Shown: in pieces, positions 27,805 to 37,164 of the stretch
Numbering within the stretch: position 1 is the first letter of the stretch
How the letters are laid out: each line of letters starts with the position of its first letter
From: Hoyosella subflava DQS3-9A1
GTDB taxonomy: Bacteria; Actinomycetota; Actinomycetes; Mycobacteriales; Mycobacteriaceae
Length of the DNA: 64,000 bases
Assembly: GCF_000214175.1 (NCBI RefSeq)
Contig: NC_015564.1
Span: 1,860,001 to 1,924,000, forward strand
Reading direction: 5' to 3'
Program-made: the position numbers and the translations under genes
The notes under the pieces: generated by a model
Database searches by the model: none
What the model saw: the letters and a program-made list of their open reading frames with translations, nothing else
What the model was told of the DNA's origin: nothing

Positions 27805-30249
27805 GTGACGGCTGACGAACGCGCGGGAGGTGATCGTGTGGGTCAGGATCCCGGATCGACGCGAGCCGACATTAGCTCGGGCTCCAGCGCATCTGTGAGC
27901 GAATCACGACCGGAGCGGGACGCCAGCGTAAGCGGAGGGAGCGGTCAGTCTCCGGTTCCGCCCTCCAGCCCGGCACCGCCCGTAGTAAGTGCCCCCACGT
28001 CGGCGTCACGACGCGTCCGGGCACGCCTCGCGCGGCGCATGACCGCGGGCCGAAGCGTGGGCGTGAAGCCGGTACTCGAGCCGTTGGTGGCGATTCACCG
28101 CGAGTTCTACCCGAAAGCCCCGCTGGCCACATTGCAGCGCGCCTACGACGTCGCTGAATCGAAACATTCCGAGCAGGTCCGTAAGTCTGGCGATCCGTAC
28201 ATCACGCATCCGCTCGCAGTGGCGTCCATTCTTGCCGAACTCGGCATGGACACCACGACTCTCATAGCGGCACTGCTGCACGACACGGTCGAAGATACTG
28301 GTTACAGCCTAGAACAGTTGCGCGAGGACTTCGGTGAGGAAGTCGCGCACCTCGTTGACGGCGTCACCAAGCTTGACAAGGTCGTGCTCGGTTCTGCGGC
28401 AGAGGCAGAAACGATCCGGAAAATGATCATCGCGATGGCGCGTGATCCTCGTGTGCTCGTCATCAAGGTCGCTGACCGGCTGCACAATATGCGAACAATG
28501 CGATTCCTGCCGCCGGAGAAGCAGGCGCGGAAGGCTCGCGAGACCCTCGAAGTTATTGCTCCGCTGGCGCATCGACTCGGCATGGCCACCGTTAAATGGG
28601 AACTCGAGGACCTCGCGTTCGCGATCTTGCATCCGAAGCGCTATGAGGAGATCGTCCGGCTGGTTGCTGACCGTGCCCCGTCCCGCGACATCTACTTGGA
28701 GAAGGTTCGCAAGCAGATAGACGACGCATTATCCGCAGCCAAACTCAACGCGGTTGTCGAAGGCCGGCCCAAGCACTACTGGTCGATCTATCAGAAGATG
28801 ATCGTCAAGGGGAAGGACTTCGACGAGATTCACGATCTCGTAGGAATACGGGTGCTGTGCGATGAGGTACGCGGATGCTACGCAGCAGTCGGTGTCGTTC
28901 ATTCGCTGTGGCAGCCGATGGCTCAGCGATTCAAGGATTACATCGCCCAGCCGAGGTATGGGGTGTATCAGTCGCTGCACACCACGGTCGTCGGCCCCGA
29001 GGGGAAGCCGCTCGAGGTGCAGATCCGGACTCACGAGATGCACCGGACCGCGGAGTACGGAATCGCTGCGCATTGGCGGTACAAGGAAACCAAAGGGAAG
29101 CATTCGAACGATGCCACCGAGGTAGACGACATCGCCTGGATGCGGCAGCTGCTTGACTGGCAGCGGGAGGCAGCGGACCCGGGGGAGTTCCTGGAATCAC
29201 TGCGCTACGACCTTGCGCTGAAGGAGATCTTCGTTTTCACCCCGAAGGGTGACGTCGTGACCTTGCCTGTCGGGTCTACGCCCGTAGATTTCGCGTACGC
29301 GGTGCATACCGAGGTTGGGCATCGGTGTATCGGTGCGCGCGTGAACGGCCGGCTGGTACCACTCGAGCGCAATCTGGACAACGGTGAAGTGGTCGAGATT
29401 TTCACCTCGAAAGCTGAGAATGCCGGGCCTAGTCGTGACTGGCAGACGTTCGTCGTATCTCCACGCGCGAAAACAAAGATTCGGCAGTGGTTCGCGAAGG
29501 AACGTCGGGAGGAAGCACTCGAAGCGGGCAAAGATGCCATCGCGAAGGAAGTACGTCGCAGCGGCCTTCCGTTGCAGCGGATTCTGAGCGGCGATCTGAT
29601 GGCGGCAACGGCGCGGGAACTGCGGTATCAAGATGTCGACGCGCTGTATGCGGCGGTCGGCGAACATCACGTCTCCGCGCAACACGTGGTGCAGCGTCTG
29701 GTCGCGCAATTCGGCGGTGTCGACGACGCGGAGGAAGAACTTGCCGAGCGAGCCACTCCGTCATCGACGCCGAAGAGGCACCGGAGAACAGCAGGCGATG
29801 TCGGTGTTCAGGTACCAGGAGCGACGGGCATCCTTGTCAAGCTCGCGAAGTGTTGCACTCCTGTTCCCGGCGACGACATCATGGGGTTTGTTACCCGCGG
29901 CGGCGGTGTCAGTGTGCATCGGACCGACTGCACGAACGCGTCGTCGTTGCGAACTGAGTCCGAGCGGCTGATCGACGTCCGCTGGGCGCCATCCCCGCAT
30001 TCCATGTTCCTGGTGGCAATCCAGATAGAAGCGCTCGACCGTCACCGGCTTCTTTCTGACGTCACCAAAGCGCTCGCGGACGAGAAGGTAAACATCTTGT
30101 CGGCGTCGGTGACAACATCTGGCGATCGCGTCGCGATCAGCCGGTTTACGTTCGAAATGGGTGACCCGAAGCACCTGGGCCATGTTTTGAACGTTGTCCG
30201 AAATGTGGAGGGTGTGTACGACGTTTACCGCGTCACGTCAGCAACTTAG
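27805..30249 (+). CDS. relA: Bifunctional (p)ppGpp synthetase/hydrolase Rel
   Basis: 814 residues, a long RSH protein. After a disordered Ser/Pro-rich start of about 85 residues come the HD hydrolase domain with HDTVEDT (His159, Asp160), the synthetase domain ([19 protein letters not shown], with [12 protein letters not shown]), the TGS domain ([27 protein letters not shown]), the conserved-cysteine region ([18 protein letters not shown]) and a C-terminal ACT domain. The HD motif is intact, so it should both make and destroy (p)ppGpp. Start codon is GTG; shorter starts inside the disordered region are possible. Confidence 0.96.
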   Translation: MTADERAGGDRVGQDPGSTRADISSGSSASVSESRPERDASVSGGSGQSPVPPSSPAPPVVSAPTSASRRVRARLARRMTAGRSVGVKPVLEPLVAIHREFYPKAPLATLQRAYDVAESKHSEQVRKSGDPYITHPLAVASILAELGMDTTTLIAALLHDTVEDTGYSLEQLREDFGEEVAHLVDGVTKLDKVVLGSAAEAETIRKMIIAMARDPRVLVIKVADRLHNMRTMRFLPPEKQARKARETLEVIAPLAHRLGMATVKWELEDLAFAILHPKRYEEIVRLVADRAPSRDIYLEKVRKQIDDALSAAKLNAVVEGRPKHYWSIYQKMIVKGKDFDEIHDLVGIRVLCDEVRGCYAAVGVVHSLWQPMAQRFKDYIAQPRYGVYQSLHTTVVGPEGKPLEVQIRTHEMHRTAEYGIAAHWRYKETKGKHSNDATEVDDIAWMRQLLDWQREAADPGEFLESLRYDLALKEIFVFTPKGDVVTLPVGSTPVDFAYAVHTEVGHRCIGARVNGRLVPLERNLDNGEVVEIFTSKAENAGPSRDWQTFVVSPRAKTKIRQWFAKERREEALEAGKDAIAKEVRRSGLPLQRILSGDLMAATARELRYQDVDALYAAVGEHHVSAQHVVQRLVAQFGGVDDAEEELAERATPSSTPKRHRRTAGDVGVQVPGATGILVKLAKCCTPVPGDDIMGFVTRGGGVSVHRTDCTNASSLRTESERLIDVRWAPSPHSMFLVAIQIEALDRHRLLSDVTKALADEKVNILSASVTTSGDRVAISRFTFEMGDPKHLGHVLNVVRNVEGVYDVYRVTSAT

Positions 30250-30302
30250 GCATCGGTGGCACCGGTGGCGAGAAGAAGGATTTGTTGTTCGCGACCGATG
30301 CC
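30249..30302. terminator. Inverted repeat between convergent relA and cyclophilin genes
   Basis: GGCATCGGT and ACCGATGCC, nine bases each, flank a 36-base loop. It covers the relA end and lies between two genes that converge, where a bidirectional terminator is expected. The loop is long and there is no T-run, so it is weak. Confidence 0.25.
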
Positions 30303-30337
30303 GGTACCAACTACATTTCTATCGCTGCGAGCCCGGC

Positions 30338-31129
30338 TCACGAGCCGATCTGGATGCTCATAATCTGCACGGTCTGCCGCGGCGCCCCCTGATGCTCAGG
30401 AGTTGTTCCCTCGGCAGCGATGTCTTCGATGAGTGAGAGCCCGTCGTCAACATTGCCGAAGACGGTGTAGACAGGCGGGAGCGGTGAGTCGTCGTAGACG
30501 ATGAAGAACTGACTGCCGTTATTGCCTGTACCCTGATCTCTCATCGCCACCGTGCCGCGCGGATAGACGGTGGTGACCTCCGCTTCACCGCTGTCTAAGG
30601 CGAGCTGATCGGTGGGGAACTCGTTGGCGAATGCGTACCCGGGCCCACCTGTACCAGTGCCAGTCGGGTCCCCACATTGCAGCGTGAAGATGCCGCGCGT
30701 GGTCAGCCGATGGCAGATTGTGCTCGTGAAGTAGTCCTGCTCGGCCAGGCTGACGAAGCTATTGACGGCACAGGGTGACTTGGCGCGGTCAAGCGACAGT
30801 TCGACCACGCCTTCGCGGAGTTCGATCCTTGCGCTGATAACGCCGGTCGCGGGAACTGCCGATGTGGGCGGAAGCGTGACTGGACGCGCTGAATTTCCGG
30901 CGCGATCGTAGGTGCAGTCCACCCGCTCAGGAAGTTGATCGGTGCGCGCGCCGCTGACATCGAACGGTTCAGCATCGAGGATCACGCTCTCGTCGGCAGG
31001 TACCTGTTCCGCGAAGGGGCTAGCGGGCACGCCGGTGGCGTCAGCATTGTCGCTGTCGCCGCCTGAGCACGCGGCCAGCAGCAATGCTGGAGCCACGATG
31101 GCGGCGGCCACTCGACGTGCACGCTTCAT
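30338..31129 (-). CDS. Cyclophilin-type peptidyl-prolyl isomerase, lipoprotein
   Basis: 263 residues beginning MKRARRVAAAIVAPALLLAAC, a lipoprotein signal with acylated Cys21. The C-terminal 165 residues are a cyclophilin domain: CHRLTTRGIFTLQCGDPTG carries the Arg, Phe and Gln of the active site, and GNNGSQFFIVYDDSPLP and FGNVDDGLSLI follow. It should fold or refold exported proteins at the outer membrane face. It lies 7 bases behind a related gene on the same strand and is about half identical by eye in the cyclophilin part, so it is probably a tandem duplicate. Confidence 0.9.
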   Translation of the reverse strand: MKRARRVAAAIVAPALLLAACSGGDSDNADATGVPASPFAEQVPADESVILDAEPFDVSGARTDQLPERVDCTYDRAGNSARPVTLPPTSAVPATGVISARIELREGVVELSLDRAKSPCAVNSFVSLAEQDYFTSTICHRLTTRGIFTLQCGDPTGTGTGGPGYAFANEFPTDQLALDSGEAEVTTVYPRGTVAMRDQGTGNNGSQFFIVYDDSPLPPVYTVFGNVDDGLSLIEDIAAEGTTPEHQGAPRQTVQIMSIQIGS

Positions 31130-31136
31130 GTTGTGC

Positions 31137-32015
31137 TCATCCTCTTACGGTCACTGTTGCGATGTCGGCGGGGTTGTTGGGCGGACCATCGTTGCCTGGC
31201 GCACCACCCTCCGCGACCTCGTCGATTACACGCAATCCTTCGTCGTCGATCGTGCCGAAAACGTTGTAGGCGGGAGGCAGCGGTGACTCGTCGTAGACAA
31301 GAAAGAACTGGCTGCCGTTCGTACCGGGTCCCGCGTTGGCCATCGCCACGGTACCCCGAGCGTAAACGGTCTGCGCGTACATGATTTCTTCTGGCGACTC
31401 GTACTGGTCAGCGGGGAACTCATCGGCGAAGCTGTACCCGGGCCCTCCAGCGCCGGAAGCGGACGGGTCGCCGCACTGCAGTACGAAGATCCCGCCCGTG
31501 GTCAGGCGATGGCACTCAGTGTCGTTGTAGTAGCCCTGCTCCGCGAGGCTTACGAAGCTGTTGACGGTGCACGGCGACTTCGCACGGTCAAGAGTGAGCG
31601 TGACCGGACCGCCACTCATCTCAAGGGTGACATCGACAGTGCCCTCAGTGGGAACGTCGCTCGTGGGTGGCAGCTCGGCCTCCCGCGCCGCCTCCATAGG
31701 GGATTCAGCGTAATCGCAGTCAACGGTAGGAGGTAACGCCTCAGACCGCGCTTCGGGCAGCGGCTCGGGTTCGGGTGCTTCGAACGGGTCCTGCTCGTCG
31801 GTGATATTGGTGATTTCATCCTCTGCCGCCACATCGGTGTCATCGCCGCGTGTGACAGCGAAGACCGCGACTGCAGCGCCCACAACGAGTACGACACCAC
31901 CGACTGCCGCGGCGATGGTGAGTTGTTTCCTTCGCCGATCGTGCTCAGCGCGTTCCTTCAGCTGGCGCTCGAGCTTCTGCTTGGCGGCCTCTCTGCGCTC
32001 CTGGTTCGACGACAC
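31137..32015 (-). CDS. ppiB: Cyclophilin-type peptidyl-prolyl isomerase, membrane anchored
   Basis: 292 residues. A basic, coiled cytoplasmic start (EAAKQKLERQLKERAEHDRR) leads to one span at about 35-58, an acidic linker and an external cyclophilin domain with CHRLTTGGIFVLQCGDP and GTNGSQFFLVYDESPLPP. Length and layout match Rv2582 next to relA in M. tuberculosis. The start is opposite the metallo-hydrolase gene, with a 119-base divergent promoter region. It heads a two-gene operon with the lipoprotein paralogue. Confidence 0.92.
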   Translation of the reverse strand: MSSNQERREAAKQKLERQLKERAEHDRRRKQLTIAAAVGGVVLVVGAAVAVFAVTRGDDTDVAAEDEITNITDEQDPFEAPEPEPLPEARSEALPPTVDCDYAESPMEAAREAELPPTSDVPTEGTVDVTLEMSGGPVTLTLDRAKSPCTVNSFVSLAEQGYYNDTECHRLTTGGIFVLQCGDPSASGAGGPGYSFADEFPADQYESPEEIMYAQTVYARGTVAMANAGPGTNGSQFFLVYDESPLPPAYNVFGTIDDEGLRVIDEVAEGGAPGNDGPPNNPADIATVTVRG

Positions 32016-32134
32016 CGACGCATTACCTCCCTCATAGGCGGAATTACCGCTTGACAGGCTAGCCGCCTACCCTGAGAAGTCAGACCAACTGGGCCCAAAA
32101 GGTCTGTGGATGCAGCGAAAGCTAGGAGTGGCGT

Positions 32135-32806
32135 GTGCGTGTGATGGGTTTCCCCGCCGGGATGTTCCAGACGAACTGTTATGTGGTTGCGCTCGACGAC
32201 AGGGCCGAGTGCGTCGTCATCGATCCTGGCCAAGAGGCTCTCGAGCCACTGAAGCAGGTCTTTTCGCAACACTCCTGCGAGCCTGTGGCTGTCTTGCTCA
32301 CGCATGGACATCTTGATCACACATGGACTGCTCAGCCGCTGTGCGATGAGTATGGCATTCCAGCCTTCATCCATCCCGACGACCGCGAAATGCTCGCAAC
32401 CCCGTCGGCTGGTCTCGGGCCGCAGCTCAGTGGATTTGTGCAAGATTCTGATTTCACAGAGCCGGGCACGGTGAAAGACCTCACTGACGGTGAGAAGATC
32501 GAGCTAGCTGGCATCGAGTTCGCGATTGACCACACGCCGGGGCATACTCGCGGTTCGGTGGTGGCGCGCGTGCAGGTGGAGACTGGTGAGGGGCCGCGAC
32601 AGATCGCGTTCACAGGTGACACCCTGTTCGCCGGCTCGGTTGGCAGATCCGACTTGCCCGGCGGCAGCCATGAGCAGCTTCTGGCGTCGATCGCGGATAA
32701 ACTTCTGCCGCTAGGTGACGACACTATGATCCTGCCTGGGCACGGCGACACCTCGACCATTGGCCGTGAACGGGCTGCCAACCCGTTCTTACAGGACATC
32801 CGGTAG
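32135..32806 (+). CDS. Metallo-beta-lactamase-fold hydrolase (glyoxalase II-like)
   Basis: 223 residues from GTG with AGGAG about 7 bases upstream. The binuclear metal site is complete: THGHLDHTW, later DHTPGHTRGSV, FTGDTLFAGSVGRSDLPGG and the final LPGHGDTSTIG. This is the YcbL/GloB-like group, thought to cleave glutathione- or other thiol-linked esters; actinobacteria lack glutathione, so mycothiol-linked substrates are likelier (inference). Same position before hisS as Rv2581c. Confidence 0.9.
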   Translation: MRVMGFPAGMFQTNCYVVALDDRAECVVIDPGQEALEPLKQVFSQHSCEPVAVLLTHGHLDHTWTAQPLCDEYGIPAFIHPDDREMLATPSAGLGPQLSGFVQDSDFTEPGTVKDLTDGEKIELAGIEFAIDHTPGHTRGSVVARVQVETGEGPRQIAFTGDTLFAGSVGRSDLPGGSHEQLLASIADKLLPLGDDTMILPGHGDTSTIGRERAANPFLQDIR

Positions 32807-32830
32807 CAGCAGAAAGTCGAACGAGCGAAC

Positions 32831-34093
32831 GTGACAACAAGATTCTCCGCCCCTAAAGGGGTGCCTGACTACGTGCCGCCCGCATCAGCGGAATTCCTTG
32901 CGGTACGCGACGGGTTGCTCCGCACTGCGAGACTTGCCGGGTACGGGCATATTGAACTCCCGATTTTCGAAGATACCGCGCTGTTTGCGCGCGGTGTGGG
33001 GGAGTCCACGGATGTGGTGTCGAAGGAGATGTACACCTTCGCTGACCGTGGCGACAGATCCGTGACGCTGCGGCCGGAGGGCACCGCAGGAGTGATGCGC
33101 GCGGTGATCGAACATGGACTCGACCGCGGTCAGCTTCCGGTGAAGCTGAGCTACGCGGGTCCGTTCTTCCGGTATGAGCGGCCGCAGGCAGGGCGATATC
33201 GCCAGCTTCAGCAGGTCGGCATCGAGGCGATAGGTGTGGATGACCCAGCCCTTGACGCTGAGGTGATCGCAATCGCCGACCAGGGTTTCCGCGGTCTGGG
33301 ACTGACCGGGTTCCGGCTCGAACTGACCTCGCTTGGAGATGACACGTGCCGCCCGCAGTACCGTGAACGTCTCCAGGAGTTCCTCTTCGGGCTTGATCTC
33401 GACGAGGAGACTCGTGAGCGAGCCCGCCTGAATCCGTTACGTGTCCTTGACGACAAGCGGCCGCACGTTAAGGAAATGACGGCTGGCGCTCCGCTGATGC
33501 TGGATTACCTTTCGGATAGCGCCAAGGCTCATTTCGATGAGGTTCTCGGCCATCTTGACCGTCTGGGTGTGGAGTACGTCATCAACCCGAGGATGGTCCG
33601 CGGCCTCGACTACTACACAAAGACGACGTTCGAATTCGTGCACGATGGGTTGGGATCGCAGTCCGGAATCGGCGGCGGCGGGCGCTACGACGGGTTGATG
33701 GCGGAACTTGGCGGACAAGCACTCTCCGGCATTGGGTTCGGTATTGGCGTTGACCGGACGGTCCTTGCGTTGGGGGCAGAGAACGTTACAGCGGCCAGCC
33801 TCTCGCGGTGTGAGGTGTACGGCGTGCCTCTCGGACAGGCGGCCCGCGAACGCATGGTCGTCCTCGCCCATGAACTGCGTGGCGCCGGCATCGCGGTCGA
33901 TATCGCGTACGGCGGACGAGGACTCAAAGGTTCGATGAAGGCCGCAGACAAATCCGGCGCACGCGTCGCGCTTGTTCTGGGTGATCGTGACCTCGCTGAA
34001 GGTGTGGTCGGGCTGAAAGATCTCCGCACGGGTGAACAGCGGCCGATCCTGCTCACCGCGGTGTGCGACGAGGTGGTGGCGACCCGTGAGTGA
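32831..34093 (+). CDS. hisS: Histidyl-tRNA synthetase
   Basis: 420 residues from GTG. Class II synthetase with [11 protein letters not shown] at the start, motif 2 around [21 protein letters not shown], the histidine-specific segment [13 protein letters not shown], and motif 3 [12 protein letters not shown], followed by the anticodon-binding domain. It charges tRNA-His in the cytoplasm. The next gene starts inside its last codons. Confidence 0.97.
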   Translation: MTTRFSAPKGVPDYVPPASAEFLAVRDGLLRTARLAGYGHIELPIFEDTALFARGVGESTDVVSKEMYTFADRGDRSVTLRPEGTAGVMRAVIEHGLDRGQLPVKLSYAGPFFRYERPQAGRYRQLQQVGIEAIGVDDPALDAEVIAIADQGFRGLGLTGFRLELTSLGDDTCRPQYRERLQEFLFGLDLDEETRERARLNPLRVLDDKRPHVKEMTAGAPLMLDYLSDSAKAHFDEVLGHLDRLGVEYVINPRMVRGLDYYTKTTFEFVHDGLGSQSGIGGGGRYDGLMAELGGQALSGIGFGIGVDRTVLALGAENVTAASLSRCEVYGVPLGQAARERMVVLAHELRGAGIAVDIAYGGRGLKGSMKAADKSGARVALVLGDRDLAEGVVGLKDLRTGEQRPILLTAVCDEVVATRE

Positions 34094-34730
34094 CCGGCCA
34101 GAACAAACTCAGCCACCGATTGCACTGGATCTAGTGCGCCGCGATGTTGTTGTGCCGAAACTGCGGCGCGTCGCGATGGTCTGTTTCGCAGTCGGCATCG
34201 TGGTGGCGCTGCTCGTCTCTCTCATGACTGAAACGTGGATCGCGGTCCTAGTCGGCCTGGGAATCGGCGGACCGCCAGGTTTGGGTGCGCTGCTCGCGGC
34301 CCGCCGCGCCTGCTGGCTGGATGGCCGCACCGTTTATTCTCGCAGCGTCACGACAAAGGGCGTGGAGACTGGAGGGCTTCAGCGCGCGGAGCTGACTGTG
34401 CAGCCGGGGCGGTTTCGGCAGATCCACCTGGCCTTGCAGGATCGTCAGACCACTGTCACGGTGCTGCTCGCGCTTTACGGATCGGACCGGGGAGCTGAAC
34501 TCGATGTGATGGCGATGCGCCGCCTCGCTGACGTCCTTGCGATGAGTGAATCGATCAACGCCGCCACCGTATCGCGGGTACTTGTCGAACACCTCCGAGC
34601 GGAAGCACGCGGTGCGGGACTTACCGAGCGCCCTTTGTATCGTGCAGTTCACCGCGCTGAGCAGCATGCGAAGAACGGCAGAGTTGCGCTCACAGAGGAC
34701 GATCTGGTCAGCCTCCTTGACACTGAGTAG
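34086..34730 (+). CDS. Two-span membrane protein, unknown function
   Basis: 214 residues from a GTG that overlaps the hisS stop by eight bases; a longer in-frame start within hisS is less likely. Two spans lie at about 28-47 and 51-72, and the last 140 residues are a soluble domain, probably cytoplasmic, with [22 protein letters not shown] after the spans. No motif of a known family was found. Coupling to hisS suggests constitutive expression. Its TAG stop is the first part of the LexA-like box before the next gene. Confidence 0.7.
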   Translation: MSDRPEQTQPPIALDLVRRDVVVPKLRRVAMVCFAVGIVVALLVSLMTETWIAVLVGLGIGGPPGLGALLAARRACWLDGRTVYSRSVTTKGVETGGLQRAELTVQPGRFRQIHLALQDRQTTVTVLLALYGSDRGAELDVMAMRRLADVLAMSESINAATVSRVLVEHLRAEARGAGLTERPLYRAVHRAEQHAKNGRVALTEDDLVSLLDTE

Positions 34731-34743
34731 AACACATGTTCGA
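34728..34743 (+). promoter_or_regulatory. LexA-like (SOS) box before the radical SAM gene
   Basis: TAGAACACATGTTCGA matches the mycobacterial SOS operator TCGAAC-N4-GTTCGA at 11 of 12 defined positions. It ends 8 bases before the ATG of the radical SAM gene and overlaps the stop of the preceding gene. The M. tuberculosis orthologue Rv2578c is, to my recollection, in the LexA regulon, which supports the call. Confidence 0.7.
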
Positions 34744-34751
34744 ATCGGTGG

Positions 34752-35777
34752 ATGAGGTGGGATGCTCAGTCGGTGGCAGTTGACGACGGTGCGCTGCCTG
34801 GGCTGACACGGGCGGGTTTGGTGCGCAGTATCCGGTCACCAGAGTTCGACGGGGTCACGTTTCATGAGGTCTTGTGCAAGTCCGCGCTGAACCGGGTACC
34901 AGCGGAGTCGGGGATGCCATTTCGCTGGACGGTGAACCCCACACGTGGGTGCACGCATCAGTGTAAGTACTGCTTCGCGCGTCCGACACACGAGTATCTC
35001 GATCTCAGTGCAGGAAGCGATTTCGATAGTGAGATCGTCGTCAAGACGAACATTGTGCCAGTTTTGCGGCGCGAACTCCGGCGAGCCTCGTGGCGGCGTG
35101 AAAACGTGGCACTCGGGACGAACACCGACCCCTATCAGCGAGCCGAAGGCCGTTACAAGCTGATGCCGGGGATCATCTCGGCTCTGGCCGAGTCCGGAAC
35201 TCCGTTTTCCGTGCTGACGAAGGGCACGCTACTGCGCCGTGACCTGCCGCTCCTGAGCGCCGTTTCGCGGCACGTTGACGTCAGCCTCGGGGTGTCATTG
35301 GCAATGCTGGACGAAGAACTGCAGCAATCAGTGGAGCCGGGCACCCCCACGCCACGTGCGCGACTCTCCCTAATCCGGGCAATTCGCGAAGCGGGTATGC
35401 CCTGTGGCGTGATGATCGCTCCCGTGATTCCGTATCTGACTGATTCGGCGCAGCAACTCGATGACTTGCTCGGCGCCGTGTCTGAAGCGGGAGCGACGAA
35501 AGTCACCGTTCTTCCCATGCACCTGCGGGGGAGTACGCGGGATGTGTTCATGAATTGGCTCGGCGAACAGCACCCCGCGCTGATCCGCAGGTATCGCGCG
35601 GTTTACGGGCGTGGCGCCTACGCCAGTACGGACTACCAGGAGTGGCTGCGGGCGCGCGTCGCACCCCTCGTGCGGAAACATTGCCTCGGGGCGAAGAGAT
35701 CAAGTGGCGATTGCGAGCCGCGGATCGGCAAAGATCGGCGGGCGGTGCATCCCGCAACGGCTCTGACTTTGTTTTGA
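34752..35777 (+). CDS. Radical SAM protein, Rv2578c-like
   Basis: 341 residues starting MRWDAQSVAVDDGALPGL. The radical SAM cluster motif is CTHQCKYC, preceded by NPTRG and followed by FARPTHEYLDLSAGSDFD; this group is related to spore photoproduct lyase and Elp3-like enzymes. A 4Fe-4S cluster and S-adenosylmethionine are expected; the substrate is unknown. The LexA-like box immediately upstream suggests a role in the response to DNA damage, perhaps repair of a modified base, which is inference. Orthologue Rv2578c lies at the same place in M. tuberculosis. Confidence 0.88.
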   Translation: MRWDAQSVAVDDGALPGLTRAGLVRSIRSPEFDGVTFHEVLCKSALNRVPAESGMPFRWTVNPTRGCTHQCKYCFARPTHEYLDLSAGSDFDSEIVVKTNIVPVLRRELRRASWRRENVALGTNTDPYQRAEGRYKLMPGIISALAESGTPFSVLTKGTLLRRDLPLLSAVSRHVDVSLGVSLAMLDEELQQSVEPGTPTPRARLSLIRAIREAGMPCGVMIAPVIPYLTDSAQQLDDLLGAVSEAGATKVTVLPMHLRGSTRDVFMNWLGEQHPALIRRYRAVYGRGAYASTDYQEWLRARVAPLVRKHCLGAKRSSGDCEPRIGKDRRAVHPATALTLF

Positions 35778-35846
35778 CCTCCGCTCTGGGAGGCCAGGTT
35801 CGACCGAACGTCGTCCCAGCATGCGTGAGTGCGGCATGATCGACTT

Positions 35847-37085
35847 ATGGGGCGCGCGGATGCGCTCAAGCACGTTGTCGCTGAGCGCAAGGATGCGGTA
35901 CTCCGGCGGTCACTCGAAGTGGTGTCTGGCCCGGATGGCTACCTCGTGTCCGGTCGGGAATCCGAGGTTGACGGCTTCACTGGCAGGGTAATCGGTGAAT
36001 CGTTGGGCGCTGCCTCCGCCGTGGCAGTCCCCGCCCGCCTGCTGCCTGCTGTCACGGGCTCAAAGACATTGGCCAGGCGAACAGCAGTTTTCGTCAAGGT
36101 CGCACCGGATGCGCGCGAGATACTGGCTGCGCGCGGAGTGCTGCCGTCAGGCACCGGGATCTTCCGGACAGCGATCAAAGGCGCCACTGCGGTCCGGTCC
36201 GCGCACCTGCACTGGGTGGCGTCGATGCTGAGCCCTAAAAGCGTCCTCAGTGCGCAGTTGATCTATTCGCTAATGTCCCTGCGGACGGCCGTGCGCGACA
36301 CGGAAAGCGCGGTGGAGCGGGTGGGGAACGCAGCGGACAGTGTCCTCGCGCTTGCGCAGGCCTCACGCGCCGGTGACGTCATTGGTCACCATCGCAGTTT
36401 GTGTCGTCTCCTCGATACGGTCGACGAGTCGGGAGTGCTCGCTTCAGCTGATTGGGAGGCTGTGGCCCCGCTGGGGCCGATGCTGGAGGTCACGGTCGAA
36501 CGACTGCGTGCTCATGCGAGTCGAACACTGGATTCGGTTCCCGCTGACGCGCCAGTCTCAGCTCGCGCCCGGCACCTCGGCGCCGCGGCTGTCGAAAATC
36601 GTCTGGGCGAAACACTTCAGCTTCTCGCTGTGGCTGAAGAGTCCGTGTACGTATGGCAGCAGTTGCGGACGGAACGCGTGCGTGCGGAGGAACCTCAGCA
36701 CCTGGAACCGATCCTGAAGTCTGTGCAGCAGCAGTTACAAGAACACAGAGATCGGGACAGCGACGTTGTGCGAGCGATCAGGGAGCAGCTTGCGGGTGCC
36801 GGGGCGATCCGGGTGCGTGACGTGCCGAGGTGGGCAGCGGCGTCTAAACTCCGGAAAGCTGTATCAGGATTGCGTGATGATCTTGATCAGTTTGCGCAGG
36901 CACGTGAAGGGCAGCTCGCTGGCTGGCTCGATGAGGACGCCCCCGAGCGTCCCGCCACGCTCGGGGAAGTGCGTCGGCGTGCTGCCGGGGCGGGCCGCGT
37001 CGCGCGATCGACGCTCGGCAGCGTAGGCAACCAGGTGTCTGCCCTCTCGCACATACGCGGCCGGTCCGAGCGTCCCACTACGTGA
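35847..37085 (+). CDS. Helical protein of unknown function
   Basis: 412 residues from the ATG; a GTG six codons earlier is possible. Sequence is Ala/Arg/Val-rich and mostly helical: residues about 140-170 and 280-370 have heptad-like patterns (for example RTAVRDTESAVERVGNAADS and LKSVQQQLQEHRDRDSDVVR). There is no signal peptide and no clear span; residues about 55-65 and 95-115 are mildly hydrophobic. No family was recognised. A CATGAT hexamer six bases before the ATG hints at a leaderless transcript, or the gene may extend the SOS-controlled unit 70 bases upstream. Confidence 0.65.
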   Translation: MGRADALKHVVAERKDAVLRRSLEVVSGPDGYLVSGRESEVDGFTGRVIGESLGAASAVAVPARLLPAVTGSKTLARRTAVFVKVAPDAREILAARGVLPSGTGIFRTAIKGATAVRSAHLHWVASMLSPKSVLSAQLIYSLMSLRTAVRDTESAVERVGNAADSVLALAQASRAGDVIGHHRSLCRLLDTVDESGVLASADWEAVAPLGPMLEVTVERLRAHASRTLDSVPADAPVSARARHLGAAAVENRLGETLQLLAVAEESVYVWQQLRTERVRAEEPQHLEPILKSVQQQLQEHRDRDSDVVRAIREQLAGAGAIRVRDVPRWAAASKLRKAVSGLRDDLDQFAQAREGQLAGWLDEDAPERPATLGEVRRRAAGAGRVARSTLGSVGNQVSALSHIRGRSERPTT

Positions 37086-37164
37086 CCTGCGTTGTGCGGA
37101 ATCGTTCGACAACCACCATGATTATCTGTGTGGTCAACGATTCTCTAGCCCTCCGGGAAGTCTG

